Shown: positions 9,472 through 18,079, numbered from the stretch's first letter. The stretch: DNA of 64,000 nucleotides from RGIG7450 sp045633565 (GCA_045633565.1 JAZQYO010000011.1:1-64000), one strand, 5' to 3'. Program-made: numbers and translations. Notes: generated by a model not told the origin, from the letters alone.

Positions 9472-10326
9472 CTAATCTATTTTCACTTCTCTTTTTTCTT
9501 CAAGCGACTGTATGAATGCATTGCTTACCTTAACTGCCGTCAGGAAGAAATCCGGGTCTTCCCCTTTGCCGGTTTTTATTGCGTCAATAAAAAGGTTGCA
9601 CTGATATTCGTCAAGCCCTTCAGGTTCAATAGGCTCCATCAAATATCCGTCAAGCACATAGTAAACCTCTGCTCTTAAGCTTCCCCAGTTGGATGCATAT
9701 TGCATAATAACGGGAAATTCGTCATAGTTTACAACTGCTATAGGGCATTTTGGTGTTGAAGCCGCAGTAACCGAACGCACATCTGTTCCAAAAATGGTCA
9801 GCATGGTTTCTATCACATGGTGTGAGTAAAAATGAAAACCGCCATGAGGGCTGTTGAGTGAAATTGGGAAACATACACATCCCGACTCAATAATCTTTCT
9901 TTCGGGAAGATTTTCTTTAAGTTTTTTAACTCCCGGAGCATATTTAAGATAGGTGCCGGCACATAGAGGGCTTCCGCTTTTTTTAATTTCTGCCACAAGC
10001 TCCTGGGCATCACTTATACTGCAGGTGAAAGGTTTGTCAATACACACCGGCAAACCTTCCTTTACGAAAGGCATAGCATATTTTTTATGTTTATCACCAT
10101 GACGTGGCAGAACATACACAGCATCAACTTTGCCAAGTAAATCCTCCGGTTTTTCGGCAATAAAATCAATGCCAAATTTTTCTGCGATGTCTTTAGTCTC
10201 GGTTGAATCATCACCAAACAGACCACAAATTTTCACATCGTCACGCTGGCTGAGTATTTCACAGATATTAAGTGAATGACCGCCATTTACTCCGCCGTCT
10301 GTACCCAAAATTCCGATTCTTATCAT
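9472..10326 (-). CDS. Gfo/Idh/MocA family oxidoreductase
   Basis: About 284 residues from the ATG at 10326, which has a GGAGAG site at good spacing; the upstream in-frame GTG at 10341 overlaps that site. The N-terminal NAD-binding part reads IRIGILGTDGGVNGGHS, an odd variant of the usual GxGxxG. DAVYVLPRHGDKHKKYAMPF and GLPVCIDKPFTCS (the family's EKP-type lysine) follow. Members oxidise or reduce sugars, inositols and related polyols. The substrate is unknown, and the context is a mixed peptidase and sugar-acid operon. Confidence 0.8.
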   Translation of the reverse strand: MIRIGILGTDGGVNGGHSLNICEILSQRDDVKICGLFGDDSTETKDIAEKFGIDFIAEKPEDLLGKVDAVYVLPRHGDKHKKYAMPFVKEGLPVCIDKPFTCSISDAQELVAEIKKSGSPLCAGTYLKYAPGVKKLKENLPERKIIESGCVCFPISLNSPHGGFHFYSHHVIETMLTIFGTDVRSVTAASTPKCPIAVVNYDEFPVIMQYASNWGSLRAEVYYVLDGYLMEPIEPEGLDEYQCNLFIDAIKTGKGEDPDFFLTAVKVSNAFIQSLEEKREVKID

Positions 10327-10362
10327 ATTTTTTCTCTCCACTCTTATTTTTCTCTCTTTATT

Positions 10363-11511
10363 TTAAATGCAGTATGCAACTGCGGCGAGTCTTTTTGCAG
10401 CATCACCGAGCGCTTTAATTCCTGCATATTCTTTTATTGAATGAATATTAAATCCCTCAATGCCCACATCGTCAAGGCATGGTATTTCGCATTCTGTTAT
10501 GTAAGATGCATCAGAACCGCCTGTTGCACTGGCTGCCTTAAGCTCAGGCAGTCCGTTAGCTTTAAAAATTTCATTTGCTTTTTCAAGCAGTTTGTCATTA
10601 TGCTCTGATGCAACCATTGCAGGTCTGAAACTATCTACTTCAACTGTGCAGCTGCAGCCTTCAACATATACAGTATTGCAAACCTCATTAATTTTTTCTT
10701 TTACATACTCAAACTCCTGGTTTGTCCAATAGCGTATATCGGCAACAAATTCACATTCTTCCGGAACCGTGTTTGGAACTGTTCCACCTTTTATAATGCC
10801 ACAGTTACAAGTAATTCCGTCTACATTTTTCATTTTTTCAAGTTCAATAATCTTGTGTGCAGCTTCGGCAATAGCGCTCGCACCCTTGTCACATTCGGAA
10901 GAATGAATCGCCTTGCCTTTAACCGAAAATCTGTACATAATAATGCCTTTTCTCAAAAGAGTCACGAGCCCTTTTCTGCTGCCTTCGGCATTTAAAAAAG
11001 CAACCGAGCCTGCTGCTTTTTTGCACATAAAATCAAGCGTTTGTTTATTGCTGCCTTTACTGCTTGTTTCCTCGTCAGACTGGATGATAAGCTTAACGGG
11101 ACGGGCAGTAAACCCACAGTTTTTCAGCGCATCCATTGCAAAAAACGATGCAACAACACCACCTTTACAGTCGGTAACACCGGGACCGTAAATATTCTCA
11201 CTGTCTTTTTTTACTGCAGGAGTGCCGAAAAAGCCCACCTGATGCACGGTATCAATATGTCCTGAAAAAGTTACCGGTGCAGCTTTTGCCTGAGGATTCA
11301 TAGTAATGCATATTGCATTCCCCGATACAGGCTGCTCACACACTTCAACGTCAAAGCCCCTGTCTTCTGCCATTTTTATAAAATATTTTCCAACCCTGTC
11401 AACGCCTTCTTTAAAGTTTGTTGGACTTTCTATATTGCAGACATCTTCCCAGACTTTAACATAATCACTTTCAAGTCTATTTATTTCATCAAACAGTTTA
11501 TCACACTGCAT
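10363..11511 (-). CDS. M20 family peptidase (ArgE/DapE/CPG2-like)
   Basis: 382 residues. M20 metal-binding signatures are intact: FSGHIDTVH (first His and Asp), GPGVTDCKGGVVASF (bridging Asp), QSDEETSSKGS (catalytic Glu pair), HSSECDKGASAI in the lid/dimerisation domain, and a late His in FNIHSIKEY. It is probably a cytoplasmic zinc peptidase or deacylase. The start at 11511 has a strong GGAGGAAAG site. It lies 27 bp downstream of the serine dehydratase gene and is likely co-transcribed. Confidence 0.83.
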   Translation of the reverse strand: MQCDKLFDEINRLESDYVKVWEDVCNIESPTNFKEGVDRVGKYFIKMAEDRGFDVEVCEQPVSGNAICITMNPQAKAAPVTFSGHIDTVHQVGFFGTPAVKKDSENIYGPGVTDCKGGVVASFFAMDALKNCGFTARPVKLIIQSDEETSSKGSNKQTLDFMCKKAAGSVAFLNAEGSRKGLVTLLRKGIIMYRFSVKGKAIHSSECDKGASAIAEAAHKIIELEKMKNVDGITCNCGIIKGGTVPNTVPEECEFVADIRYWTNQEFEYVKEKINEVCNTVYVEGCSCTVEVDSFRPAMVASEHNDKLLEKANEIFKANGLPELKAASATGGSDASYITECEIPCLDDVGIEGFNIHSIKEYAGIKALGDAAKRLAAVAYCI

Positions 11512-11538
11512 TTATCTTTCCTCCACCCCGACAGGGCA

Positions 11539-12993
11539 TTATTTAAAATATTCTTTATCGTAGAACTTCGCAAGTCCTCCAATGGATGTCCCTCTGTATT
11601 TTTTGGGCATATCTTTTCCCGTTTCGTACATGGTCGCAACAACCATATCGAACGAAATCTTTTTTGTATCCACCAGAATATTTGCCAGTTTAGTTGCGTT
11701 GATTGCTCTCATTGCTGCAACCGCATTTCTTTCAATACACGGTATCTGAACCAAACCTCTGACAGGGTCGCAGGTAAGTCCGAGATGATGCTCCATACCA
11801 ATTTCTGCCGCATATTCAATCTGTTCAAGGCTCATATCGTAAAGCTCACAAATAGCTGCAGCTGCCATTGCACAGGCACTTCCTATTTCGGCCTGACATC
11901 CGCATTCGGCTCCGCTGATTGATGCATTAGTTTTGATTAGATTGCCGAAAACAGCTGCCGTTGCGAGTGCTTTTAATATATCCTCGTCTGAAAAATCACG
12001 TTTTTTCTGATTATAATAAAGTACTGCCGGTAAAACTCCGCTTGAACCACATGTGGGCGCAGTAACTATAGTTCCGCCCGATGCATTTTCCTCACCTACA
12101 GCATAAGCATAGGAACAAACAAGACGGTGTTCTTTATTTTCAGGTGTTTCATCCATATGGGATTTACTGTGCAAAAAACCTGCCTTACGGACAACTCCCA
12201 GCTCACCCGGTAAAACTCCCGATGCAGAAAGACCTCTGCCAATACTCTCTTTCATCTTCTGCCATATTTCTGACAAAAACTCCCAGATTTCCTTACCCTC
12301 AACCTCTTCAACATACTGCCACAGTCTGATATCCTTTTCCTTACAGTATTCAACTATCTCTCTGCAGGTGTTGAGCGGGTAAAAACCTCTGTTTTCTTCC
12401 AGCGCGTGCCCTTCAATTCGTATTTCACCGCCACCAAAACTGTAGGCAAATCTACGGTCAAGAAGTTCACCGTTTTCATAAGCAAAAAGTTCCATTGCGT
12501 CAGGGTACTTCAGTTCGCCGTTAATACCGTCTAAAACAACATTTACCTCTGCCGGATGAAAGGCTTTTTTAATAATATTATGAATTCCGTGAGCGATGCC
12601 GGTATGCGCAAGAGAGCCGTACAGAATAACTTTAAATTTATCCGCCGGGCTGTTAATCTCTTTAAAAATCCTGCATATTTTTTCCGTTCCCATGGTATGA
12701 ATACTTGACGGACCGCTGCCAACCTTGTAAATCTGACGAATTGACCGCATTTTGCGCACTCGTGTAATCTGTTCCTCTTTTTCGTCAAGAATAAAGTAGT
12801 CGGTAGAAATCCTGAAGCAGTTGCAGATTTTATAAAGTGTGTCAATTGAGGGCGCACTGATACCGTTTTCCCATTTGGAAACTGCACGGTTTGTAATGCC
12901 GATTTTATCCGCAAGTTCGCTCTGTGTCATTCCGTATTTTTTTCTCAGTTCATAAATCTGTTGACCAACCTGTTCCTTGTTTATGACAATCAC
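11539..12993 (-). CDS. XRE domain fused to iron-sulfur L-serine dehydratase
   Basis: 484 residues with two parts. Residues about 8-62 are an XRE helix-turn-helix (IYELRKKYGMTQSELADKIG, then AVSKWENGISAPSIDTLYKI). From about 78 on comes a single-chain L-serine ammonia-lyase: a beta domain (GSGPSSIHTMGTEKI), then an alpha domain with cluster-type cysteines in APTCGSSGVLPAV, GAECGCQAEIG, GLTCDPV and QIPCIERNA. The enzyme turns serine into pyruvate and ammonia using a [4Fe-4S] cluster. The fused HTH suggests a serine- or redox-sensing regulator of its own operon (inference). The apparent GTG start abuts the AGGCGG site, so the exact start is uncertain. Confidence 0.88.
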   Translation of the reverse strand: MIVINKEQVGQQIYELRKKYGMTQSELADKIGITNRAVSKWENGISAPSIDTLYKICNCFRISTDYFILDEKEEQITRVRKMRSIRQIYKVGSGPSSIHTMGTEKICRIFKEINSPADKFKVILYGSLAHTGIAHGIHNIIKKAFHPAEVNVVLDGINGELKYPDAMELFAYENGELLDRRFAYSFGGGEIRIEGHALEENRGFYPLNTCREIVEYCKEKDIRLWQYVEEVEGKEIWEFLSEIWQKMKESIGRGLSASGVLPGELGVVRKAGFLHSKSHMDETPENKEHRLVCSYAYAVGEENASGGTIVTAPTCGSSGVLPAVLYYNQKKRDFSDEDILKALATAAVFGNLIKTNASISGAECGCQAEIGSACAMAAAAICELYDMSLEQIEYAAEIGMEHHLGLTCDPVRGLVQIPCIERNAVAAMRAINATKLANILVDTKKISFDMVVATMYETGKDMPKKYRGTSIGGLAKFYDKEYFK

Positions 12994-13129
12994 CGCCTAA
13001 CAAATAATCTTAGTTCAGGAATATCAGTGATGCTTTTGTGTTTTACAATCAAACAAAAAAGCCGCACCAAAACAAAGGCATACATCCGGCCAACGTTTTG
13101 ATACGACTCCAAATCACTGTATCAACATC

Positions 13130-13158
13130 ATTATACATCGAGCAATGGCAAAAGTCAA
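13130..13158 (-). promoter_or_regulatory. Promoter of the serine-dehydratase operon
   Basis: On the minus strand: TTGACT, a 17-bp spacer and TATAAT (13130-13135 is the -10). Confidence 0.8.
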
Positions 13159-13278
13159 TAAAAAAACATCAACCAGTTTTTAGTAAAGTTGCAAGAACAA
13201 CAGCAATTTTACCTGATATATACTTTACAGATAATTATATATTACCACAACAGAACCATAAATGCAATACCCAAAATT

Positions 13279-13319
13279 AATAATCAACTATCGGTGGATG
13301 CACTGTTTTGTTGATTATT
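13279..13319. promoter_or_regulatory. Inverted repeat containing shared-motif copy 2
   Basis: Perfect 10-bp arms (AATAATCAAC/GTTGATTATT) separated by 21 bp. The left arm overlaps AATCAACTATCGGTGGA (13282-13298), similar to sites at 2633 and 62423. Candidate operator or looping site. Confidence 0.4.
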
Positions 13320-13393
13320 TCAATGTTTATGGTGTTTAATTCATTATTCATGCCAATCATTTCCGGTTTTATCAACCAACAGTTTATTATAGA

Positions 13394-13428
13394 AAAACTG
13401 ACCTCGCATAAAAAACAAGGTCAGTTTT
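13394..13428 (-). terminator. Intrinsic terminator of the secreted SGNH gene
   Basis: An 11-bp stem (AAAACTGACCT/AGGTCAGTTTT) with flanking T-run in the minus direction. Confidence 0.8.
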
Positions 13429-13474
13429 ATGTAAAATATATAATGTTTAATTTTGCGACAAACGGTGTTTCAAC

Positions 13475-15130
13475 TTAGTTGATATGTGCACAGATACTGC
13501 TGTAGATACAGTCTGCAATCTGATAGTACGCTTCTCTTTTAGGGTGAATCTGGTCACTTTCAGAATAATTGTTTTCACTGTCAAACGTTATTGCAACAGG
13601 CACAATATAAACATTTTCATGATTTATTAATTCTGCATTTAGTTTTTCCATTAAATTAAATACTTTTTTATGATCTTCACCTGCTTGAGGCCCTTTATAC
13701 ATTGTATTAATTACAAAAATTGGTATTTCCGGGTCATCATACTGAATATAATCTACCATTTTTACAATGTTTGATACATTTTTTTCGGGATTATTCTGAA
13801 CCCCGTTTATGCCCAGAAAAATTTGCACAGCATCCGGCTGAATACCTGTTGTTTTCTTGTAGTAATCCCAGTTAAATCTTTCTCCGTCCCAAAACGGGTG
13901 TACGCCTTCTTTTTCGAATGTATATTCTGTTGCTCTAAGATAACTGGCAGATGAGAAACCGCTTCTGCCTTCATGCTTATTTTTCGAGCCTCTTGTTCCT
14001 ACAAAATTAATATTTCCGTTTGAATTTTCAGCAGTCAGTCCTAGCCAGAGTTTTTCATTTGTCAACGAATCACCAATAGTGAGAATATTCATCTTGTTTA
14101 CTTCTTTTTTCACGATTTTAACTGTCGATTCGCCCGTCCATATATGTTTTCCATCTTCATCTGTCACAGTTACTTTCAGGGGGTATTCACCAATGCCTGA
14201 ATTACCATCTATTACATAATTGCCGTCGACCGCTTTTCCTACAGCACAATCCCACTCAACTATTAAATCATCACGTTTTTCAGAAATAAGCTGTTTGCTG
14301 TAAATTGTAATATTTTTACCTGATGATACACAAATTTCCGCAGGAATAAATCCATCAACTTCATTTGATTTTGATACTTTTATACTGCTGGTATATTTTG
14401 AAGATATTGATATATTGATAAACCCGACACCTTCGGGTACCTCATATTGTGAAACATTTTCTTTGCCACACGCCTCAAGTACATTCTTATTAACGTCATA
14501 AGCTGTAACAAATCTGACATCACAAGCAATTCTGTATGTAGTAAAGTAAACAGTATCGCCCGCTTTAACTTCAATAAGTTCTCCTGTGTCATACGAATCA
14601 TTGTTGTATCTTTTTCCATTCAATGCCGTGTATTTACCATACACAACATTATCAACATTAAATAAATTCTCTGCATCTTCCGCTTGAGCAGTCGTTTTTA
14701 TTATAACAGTATTAGTGTCTCCGTTCCAGCCAACATTGCATTTTAATGTTTCTGCAACAAATCTTGCAGGAACCAAAGTTCTTCCGTTTACAACTTTTGC
14801 AGGGACATCGAGAGTATATTCTTTGCCATTAACTTTCGCAACATTACTGTCTATGGTAAGTGATATTTCTGTTGCTCCCTTTTTAGCATGCACGCTTTGT
14901 GTCTTCTCATCCCACTCTACAAAAGCATTCAGACTTTCAAAAATTTTTCTGAGAGGCACAAGTGTTCTCCCATTTTCAATTATCGGATTCTGGTCAAATG
15001 CAAGTTTTGCTCCGTTTAATGTAACATTTACAGGTTGTTCATCAGCAAGCGTTACCGGTTGACATAACACAAAGCAAAGAATTGATACAGCTACGATTCG
15101 CATTAATTTGTGTTTGCTTCTTTTTTTCAT
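13475..15130 (-). CDS. Secreted SGNH/GDSL hydrolase with copper-amine-oxidase-N stalk domain
   Basis: 551 residues. A signal peptide (MKKRSKHKLMRIVAVSILCF, cut near TLADE) is followed by a stalk domain of the Cu_amine_oxidN1 type at about residues 32-145: two repeats built on NGRTLVPLRKIFESL and NGRTLVPARFVAETL with VEWDEKT and VGWNGDT. A beta-rich middle follows. From about residue 345 there is an SGNH hydrolase with Ser in ILTIGDSLTNE, Asn in LGINGVQNN, and the Asp-His pair in SDQIHPKREAY. It probably removes acyl groups from extracellular polysaccharide. The promoter is at 15166-15194, and it is divergent from a small XRE regulator. Confidence 0.85.
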   Translation of the reverse strand: MKKRSKHKLMRIVAVSILCFVLCQPVTLADEQPVNVTLNGAKLAFDQNPIIENGRTLVPLRKIFESLNAFVEWDEKTQSVHAKKGATEISLTIDSNVAKVNGKEYTLDVPAKVVNGRTLVPARFVAETLKCNVGWNGDTNTVIIKTTAQAEDAENLFNVDNVVYGKYTALNGKRYNNDSYDTGELIEVKAGDTVYFTTYRIACDVRFVTAYDVNKNVLEACGKENVSQYEVPEGVGFINISISSKYTSSIKVSKSNEVDGFIPAEICVSSGKNITIYSKQLISEKRDDLIVEWDCAVGKAVDGNYVIDGNSGIGEYPLKVTVTDEDGKHIWTGESTVKIVKKEVNKMNILTIGDSLTNEKLWLGLTAENSNGNINFVGTRGSKNKHEGRSGFSSASYLRATEYTFEKEGVHPFWDGERFNWDYYKKTTGIQPDAVQIFLGINGVQNNPEKNVSNIVKMVDYIQYDDPEIPIFVINTMYKGPQAGEDHKKVFNLMEKLNAELINHENVYIVPVAITFDSENNYSESDQIHPKREAYYQIADCIYSSICAHIN

Positions 15131-15165
15131 AAAATACTTCTCCTTGTAAAAAATTATCTTCTGAA

Positions 15166-15194
15166 ATCATAACATAAATAATACTTTCTGTCAA
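15166..15194 (-). promoter_or_regulatory. SigA-type promoter of the secreted SGNH gene
   Basis: On the minus strand: TTGACA, a 17-bp spacer and TATGAT. Confidence 0.75.
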
Positions 15195-15266
15195 TAATTA
15201 ATTCTGATAGTATATTATATTTTTAATACTCTTAGTATATAATTCATACCAAGGGGTGTTTAAACT

Positions 15267-15605
15267 ATGAAAAGTTGTTTTGACTATGCATCTTTAGGAG
15301 CACGAATACGCAAAAGACGAAAACAAAACCGTATGACACAAGAGCAGTTAGCTGAGGCGTGTGATTTATCTACTGCACATATTGGTCATATTGAGCGCGG
15401 AACAAGGGCAGCATCCATAGAAACATTAATTACAATATCAAAAGCTTTGAACATTAGTACAGATTATTTGTTGTTGGATATAGATCTTGCAAGTGATAAA
15501 AGATTTACCGACCTTATTAACTCACTTAACAACATAAGTGAAGAAAAATACAACACATTATATTCTGTTTTCAAAATTCTTGCAGAAAATGCTGATAAAC
15601 TATAA
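15267..15605 (+). CDS. XRE-family transcriptional regulator
   Basis: 112 residues. An N-terminal HTH fills residues 8-65 (IRKRRKQNRMTQEQLAEACDL, then HIGHIERGTRAASIETLI and STDYLLLD). A helical tail of about 40 residues follows, with no obvious sensor domain. It resembles the HTH of the serine-dehydratase fusion in general form only. It is divergent from the secreted SGNH hydrolase gene 136 bp away and may control it (inference from arrangement). The start at 15267 follows a weak AAGGGGTG site. Confidence 0.85.
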   Translation: MKSCFDYASLGARIRKRRKQNRMTQEQLAEACDLSTAHIGHIERGTRAASIETLITISKALNISTDYLLLDIDLASDKRFTDLINSLNNISEEKYNTLYSVFKILAENADKL

Positions 15606-15606
15606 A

Positions 15607-15640
15607 AAGGACGAGGATGTAATCCTCGTCCTTGCTCTTT
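15607..15640. terminator. Bidirectional terminator between XRE gene and ruvC
   Basis: A 12-bp stem AAGGACGAGGAT/ATCCTCGTCCTT with T-rich tracts in both directions. Confidence 0.88.
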
Positions 15641-15645
15641 TTTAT

Positions 15646-16140
15646 TTATCTTATTCTGCCGTAAACTGCTGAGCCGGCACTGTGAGCGTGGCATATTGCA
15701 ATTGCAAGAGCGTCCGCTGTATCATCCGGCTTTGGTACTTTATCAAGTCCTAAAAGCGATTTTGTCATCTGCTGAACCTGATTTTTATCCGCCCTGCCAT
15801 ATCCCGTAACCGCCTGCTTGACCTGAAGCGGTGTATATTCAGCAATATCAACACCTGCATTTATTGCGCTGAGAAGTATTATTCCCCTTGCCTCCGCAAC
15901 AACAATAGCCGTTTTTGAGTTGGTGTTAAAGAAAAGCTCCTCAACCGCCATAGCATCCGGTTTGTGCCTTGCGATAAGTTCTGTCATAGAATCATATATA
16001 ATTTTCAGTCTTTCATTCGTCGGCATACCCGCTTTTGTCTGAATACTTCCGTAATCATGCACCCGAAATCTGTTACCGATATATTCAACAAGCCCATAAC
16101 CCACTATTGCATAGCCAGGGTCAATTCCTAAAATAACCAT
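15646..16140 (-). CDS. ruvC: Holliday junction resolvase RuvC
   Basis: 164 residues, normal length. The acidic metal-binding residues are in place: Asp in ILGIDPGYAIVGYG, Glu in AVEELFFNTN, and the C-terminal Asp residues in KPDDTADALAIAICHAHS. GRADKNQVQQM is the usual RuvC DNA-contact segment. It cuts four-way junctions together with RuvAB, whose genes are 26 kb away in this window rather than adjacent. Ribosome binding site AAAGGAT. Confidence 0.95.
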   Translation of the reverse strand: MVILGIDPGYAIVGYGLVEYIGNRFRVHDYGSIQTKAGMPTNERLKIIYDSMTELIARHKPDAMAVEELFFNTNSKTAIVVAEARGIILLSAINAGVDIAEYTPLQVKQAVTGYGRADKNQVQQMTKSLLGLDKVPKPDDTADALAIAICHAHSAGSAVYGRIR

Positions 16141-16154
16141 ATTTTTATCCTTTT

Positions 16155-16170
16155 TGTATAATTATTCATA
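16155..16170. promoter_or_regulatory. ArgR-type operator (ARG box)
   Basis: TGTATAATTATTCATA differs at one position from the half-symmetric ARG core TGAATAATTATTCA. It lies about 45 bp upstream of the argG -35. A weaker second box may overlap 16185-16200. Confidence 0.6.
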
Positions 16171-16211
16171 ATTTTACACAAAAAATGTATAAAATTTGTA
16201 TATTTCTACAC

Positions 16212-16240
16212 TTGCAATGTGAAGAAAAAAGTAGTATACT
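16212..16240 (+). promoter_or_regulatory. Promoter of argG
   Basis: TTGCAA (16212-16217), a 17-bp spacer and TATACT (16235-16240). Confidence 0.7.
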
Positions 16241-16272
16241 GTTACTATAACAGAATTTAGGAGGAATTTCAA

Positions 16273-17490
16273 GTGGCAAAAGAAAAAGTTGTTCTCGCAT
16301 ATTCAGGAGGTCTTGACACCTCTATTATCATACCCTGGCTCAAGGAAAACTACGATTATGAAGTTATCGCAGTTTGCGGTGATGTAGGACAGGGTAAAGA
16401 AACAGAAGGTCTGGAAGAAAAAGCTCTGAAAACAGGCGCTTCCAAACTTTACATTGAAAATCTTCAGGAAGAGTATGTAACAGATTTTATCTGGCCTACA
16501 CTTAAAGCAGGTGCTTTATACGAAGGCAAATATATGCTCGGTACTTCCCACGCAAGACCGTGTATTGCAAAAAGAATTGTTGAAATTGCAAGAGCAGAAG
16601 GCGCAACAGCAATCTGTCACGGTTGTACAGGTAAAGGTAATGACCAGGTACGTTTTGAGCTTACAATCAAAGCTCTCGCTCCCGAAATGAAAATCATTGC
16701 TCCCTGGAGAATCTGGGATATTAAATCCAGAGAAGAAGAAATTGAGTACGCAGAAGCACGAGGCATCCCCGTTCCTGTTACCAAGGAAGACAACTATTCC
16801 ATGGACAGAAATATCTGGCACTTAAGCCATGAAGGTATGGACCTCGAAGACCCTGCAAATGAGCCTAACTACGAAAAAATCTTAAAGATGATTACACCTC
16901 CCGAAAAAGCTCCCGACAAAGCTACATATATTACAATTGACTTTGAAAAAGGCGTTCCGGTTGCTATTGACGGCAAAAAATATGACAGCGCAGTTGAGCT
17001 TGTTAAAAAGGTTAACGAAATCGCAGGTGCAAACGGTGTAGGTATTGACGATATCGTTGAAAACAGACTTGTTGGTATGAAGAGCCGTGGCGTTTATGAA
17101 ACACCGGGCGGAACAGTTCTTTACGCAGCTCACAAAGAGCTTGAATATCTCTGTCTTGACAAACAGACACTTCACTATAAAATGGACCTTGCAAACAAAT
17201 TTGCAGACCTTGTATATGACGGTCTTTGGTACACACCTCTCCGTGAAGCTATGAGTGCTTTTGTTGATTCAACACAGGAAACTGTTACAGGCACAGTTAA
17301 ACTCAAACTCTACAAAGGCTCTATCACTCCTGCAGGTACAACCTCTCCCTATTCACTCTATGATGAAGAAATTGCTACATTCAGTGAAGATGAAGTTTAC
17401 GACCAGAAGGATTCCGCAGGATTTATCAATTTGTTCGGTCTCCCCTTGAAAGTCCGCGCAATGATGATGGCAAAAAACAAAAATAAATAA
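16273..17490 (+). CDS. argG: Argininosuccinate synthase
   Basis: 405 residues, full length, GTG start with AGGAGG. The PP-loop ATP motif AYSGGLDTSIII is at residues 9-20. Other family blocks are KYMLGTSHARP, ICHGCTGKGNDQVRFE and TPGGTVLYAAH. It joins citrulline and aspartate in arginine synthesis. No argH lies next to it, so argH must be elsewhere. Codon use is more biased than in neighbours (AAA, GAA, GTT, GCA), suggesting strong expression. The ARG-like box upstream suggests repression by arginine. Confidence 0.97.
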   Translation: MAKEKVVLAYSGGLDTSIIIPWLKENYDYEVIAVCGDVGQGKETEGLEEKALKTGASKLYIENLQEEYVTDFIWPTLKAGALYEGKYMLGTSHARPCIAKRIVEIARAEGATAICHGCTGKGNDQVRFELTIKALAPEMKIIAPWRIWDIKSREEEIEYAEARGIPVPVTKEDNYSMDRNIWHLSHEGMDLEDPANEPNYEKILKMITPPEKAPDKATYITIDFEKGVPVAIDGKKYDSAVELVKKVNEIAGANGVGIDDIVENRLVGMKSRGVYETPGGTVLYAAHKELEYLCLDKQTLHYKMDLANKFADLVYDGLWYTPLREAMSAFVDSTQETVTGTVKLKLYKGSITPAGTTSPYSLYDEEIATFSEDEVYDQKDSAGFINLFGLPLKVRAMMMAKNKNK

Positions 17491-17496
17491 TTAAAA

Positions 17497-17520
17497 AACC
17501 CGGAAGAAATCTTCCGGGTT
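17497..17520. terminator. Bidirectional terminator after argG
   Basis: An 11-bp stem AACCCGGAAGA/TCTTCCGGGTT with A- and T-runs on both sides. Confidence 0.88.
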
Positions 17521-17524
17521 TGTT

Positions 17525-18079
17525 TTATATTTTTCTGTAATTTAAAAGTCTTAAAATTACGGGACTTAGAATAATATTAAGTACGAGTTCTATGGCAAAA
17601 TTAAAGCTGAATATTATAGCCAAAAATGCCGTTATATTGCCATACCATTCTATAAGGGTAGGAATGAAAAAGAGTGCACATCCTATAAGGAATACCCCTG
17701 TATTTGCAACGGGGCTTAAAACAGATGCCAAAGCCGTTGCAAATGTTTTATTCTTACCTTGTAGCAGTTTGTAAACCAATGCCGGCACAACTCCGCTTGC
17801 AATGCCTTTTAAAATTACTGTTGCAAAAGTTGCCGCAGGTGCAACCGCCCAGAAAGGCGCCGCATCACCTGTCCACAAAACAGTGGCTCCGAACACCAGC
17901 CCGAGCCATGCGCCCATTCCCACTCCACAGCTAAGCGCTCCTATAACAACAGGCGTTAGTGACAAGGTAATGGAAAATGTGCCGAATCTTATAGCCATAC
18001 TGACATACTGCAGTACAATTACAAGTGCCGTTAAAATAGCGCCCATTACCATAGTTTGTGTGGTCATTTTTTTTGTCAT
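17525..18079 (-). CDS. ECF transporter S component, possibly pantothenate (PanT-like)
   Basis: About 184 residues from the ATG at 18079, which has an AAGGAGG site; the longer reading to 18124 starts inside the leader. Five to six hydrophobic segments are seen, opening with TTQTMVMGAILTALVIVLQYV, as in membrane S components that bind a vitamin and dock on a shared EcfAAT module. Location directly after coaX suggests pantothenate, since panT-coaX pairs are known in Firmicutes, but specificity cannot be read from the residues. Confidence 0.75.
   Translation of the reverse strand: MTKKMTTQTMVMGAILTALVIVLQYVSMAIRFGTFSITLSLTPVVIGALSCGVGMGAWLGLVFGATVLWTGDAAPFWAVAPAATFATVILKGIASGVVPALVYKLLQGKNKTFATALASVLSPVANTGVFLIGCALFFIPTLIEWYGNITAFLAIIFSFNFAIELVLNIILSPVILRLLNYRKI

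Larger units (their letters stand above)
12994..13474. other. 481-bp non-coding region upstream of the serine dehydratase
   Basis: It holds a minus-strand promoter (13130-13158) with an untranslated leader of about 130 nt. In that leader, on the minus strand, GCCG...CGGC followed by a T6 run (around 13063-13090) could be a weak terminator-like hairpin. Further out are a perfect 10-bp inverted repeat AATAATCAAC/GTTGATTATT (13279-13288 and 13310-13319) and the terminator of the next gene (13394-13428). I see no convincing coding region. Confidence 0.6.

Noticed and set aside
9141..9515. 124-codon plus-strand ORF opposite the M20 amidohydrolase
   Set aside because: A shadow of a well-supported minus-strand gene with intact catalytic motifs.
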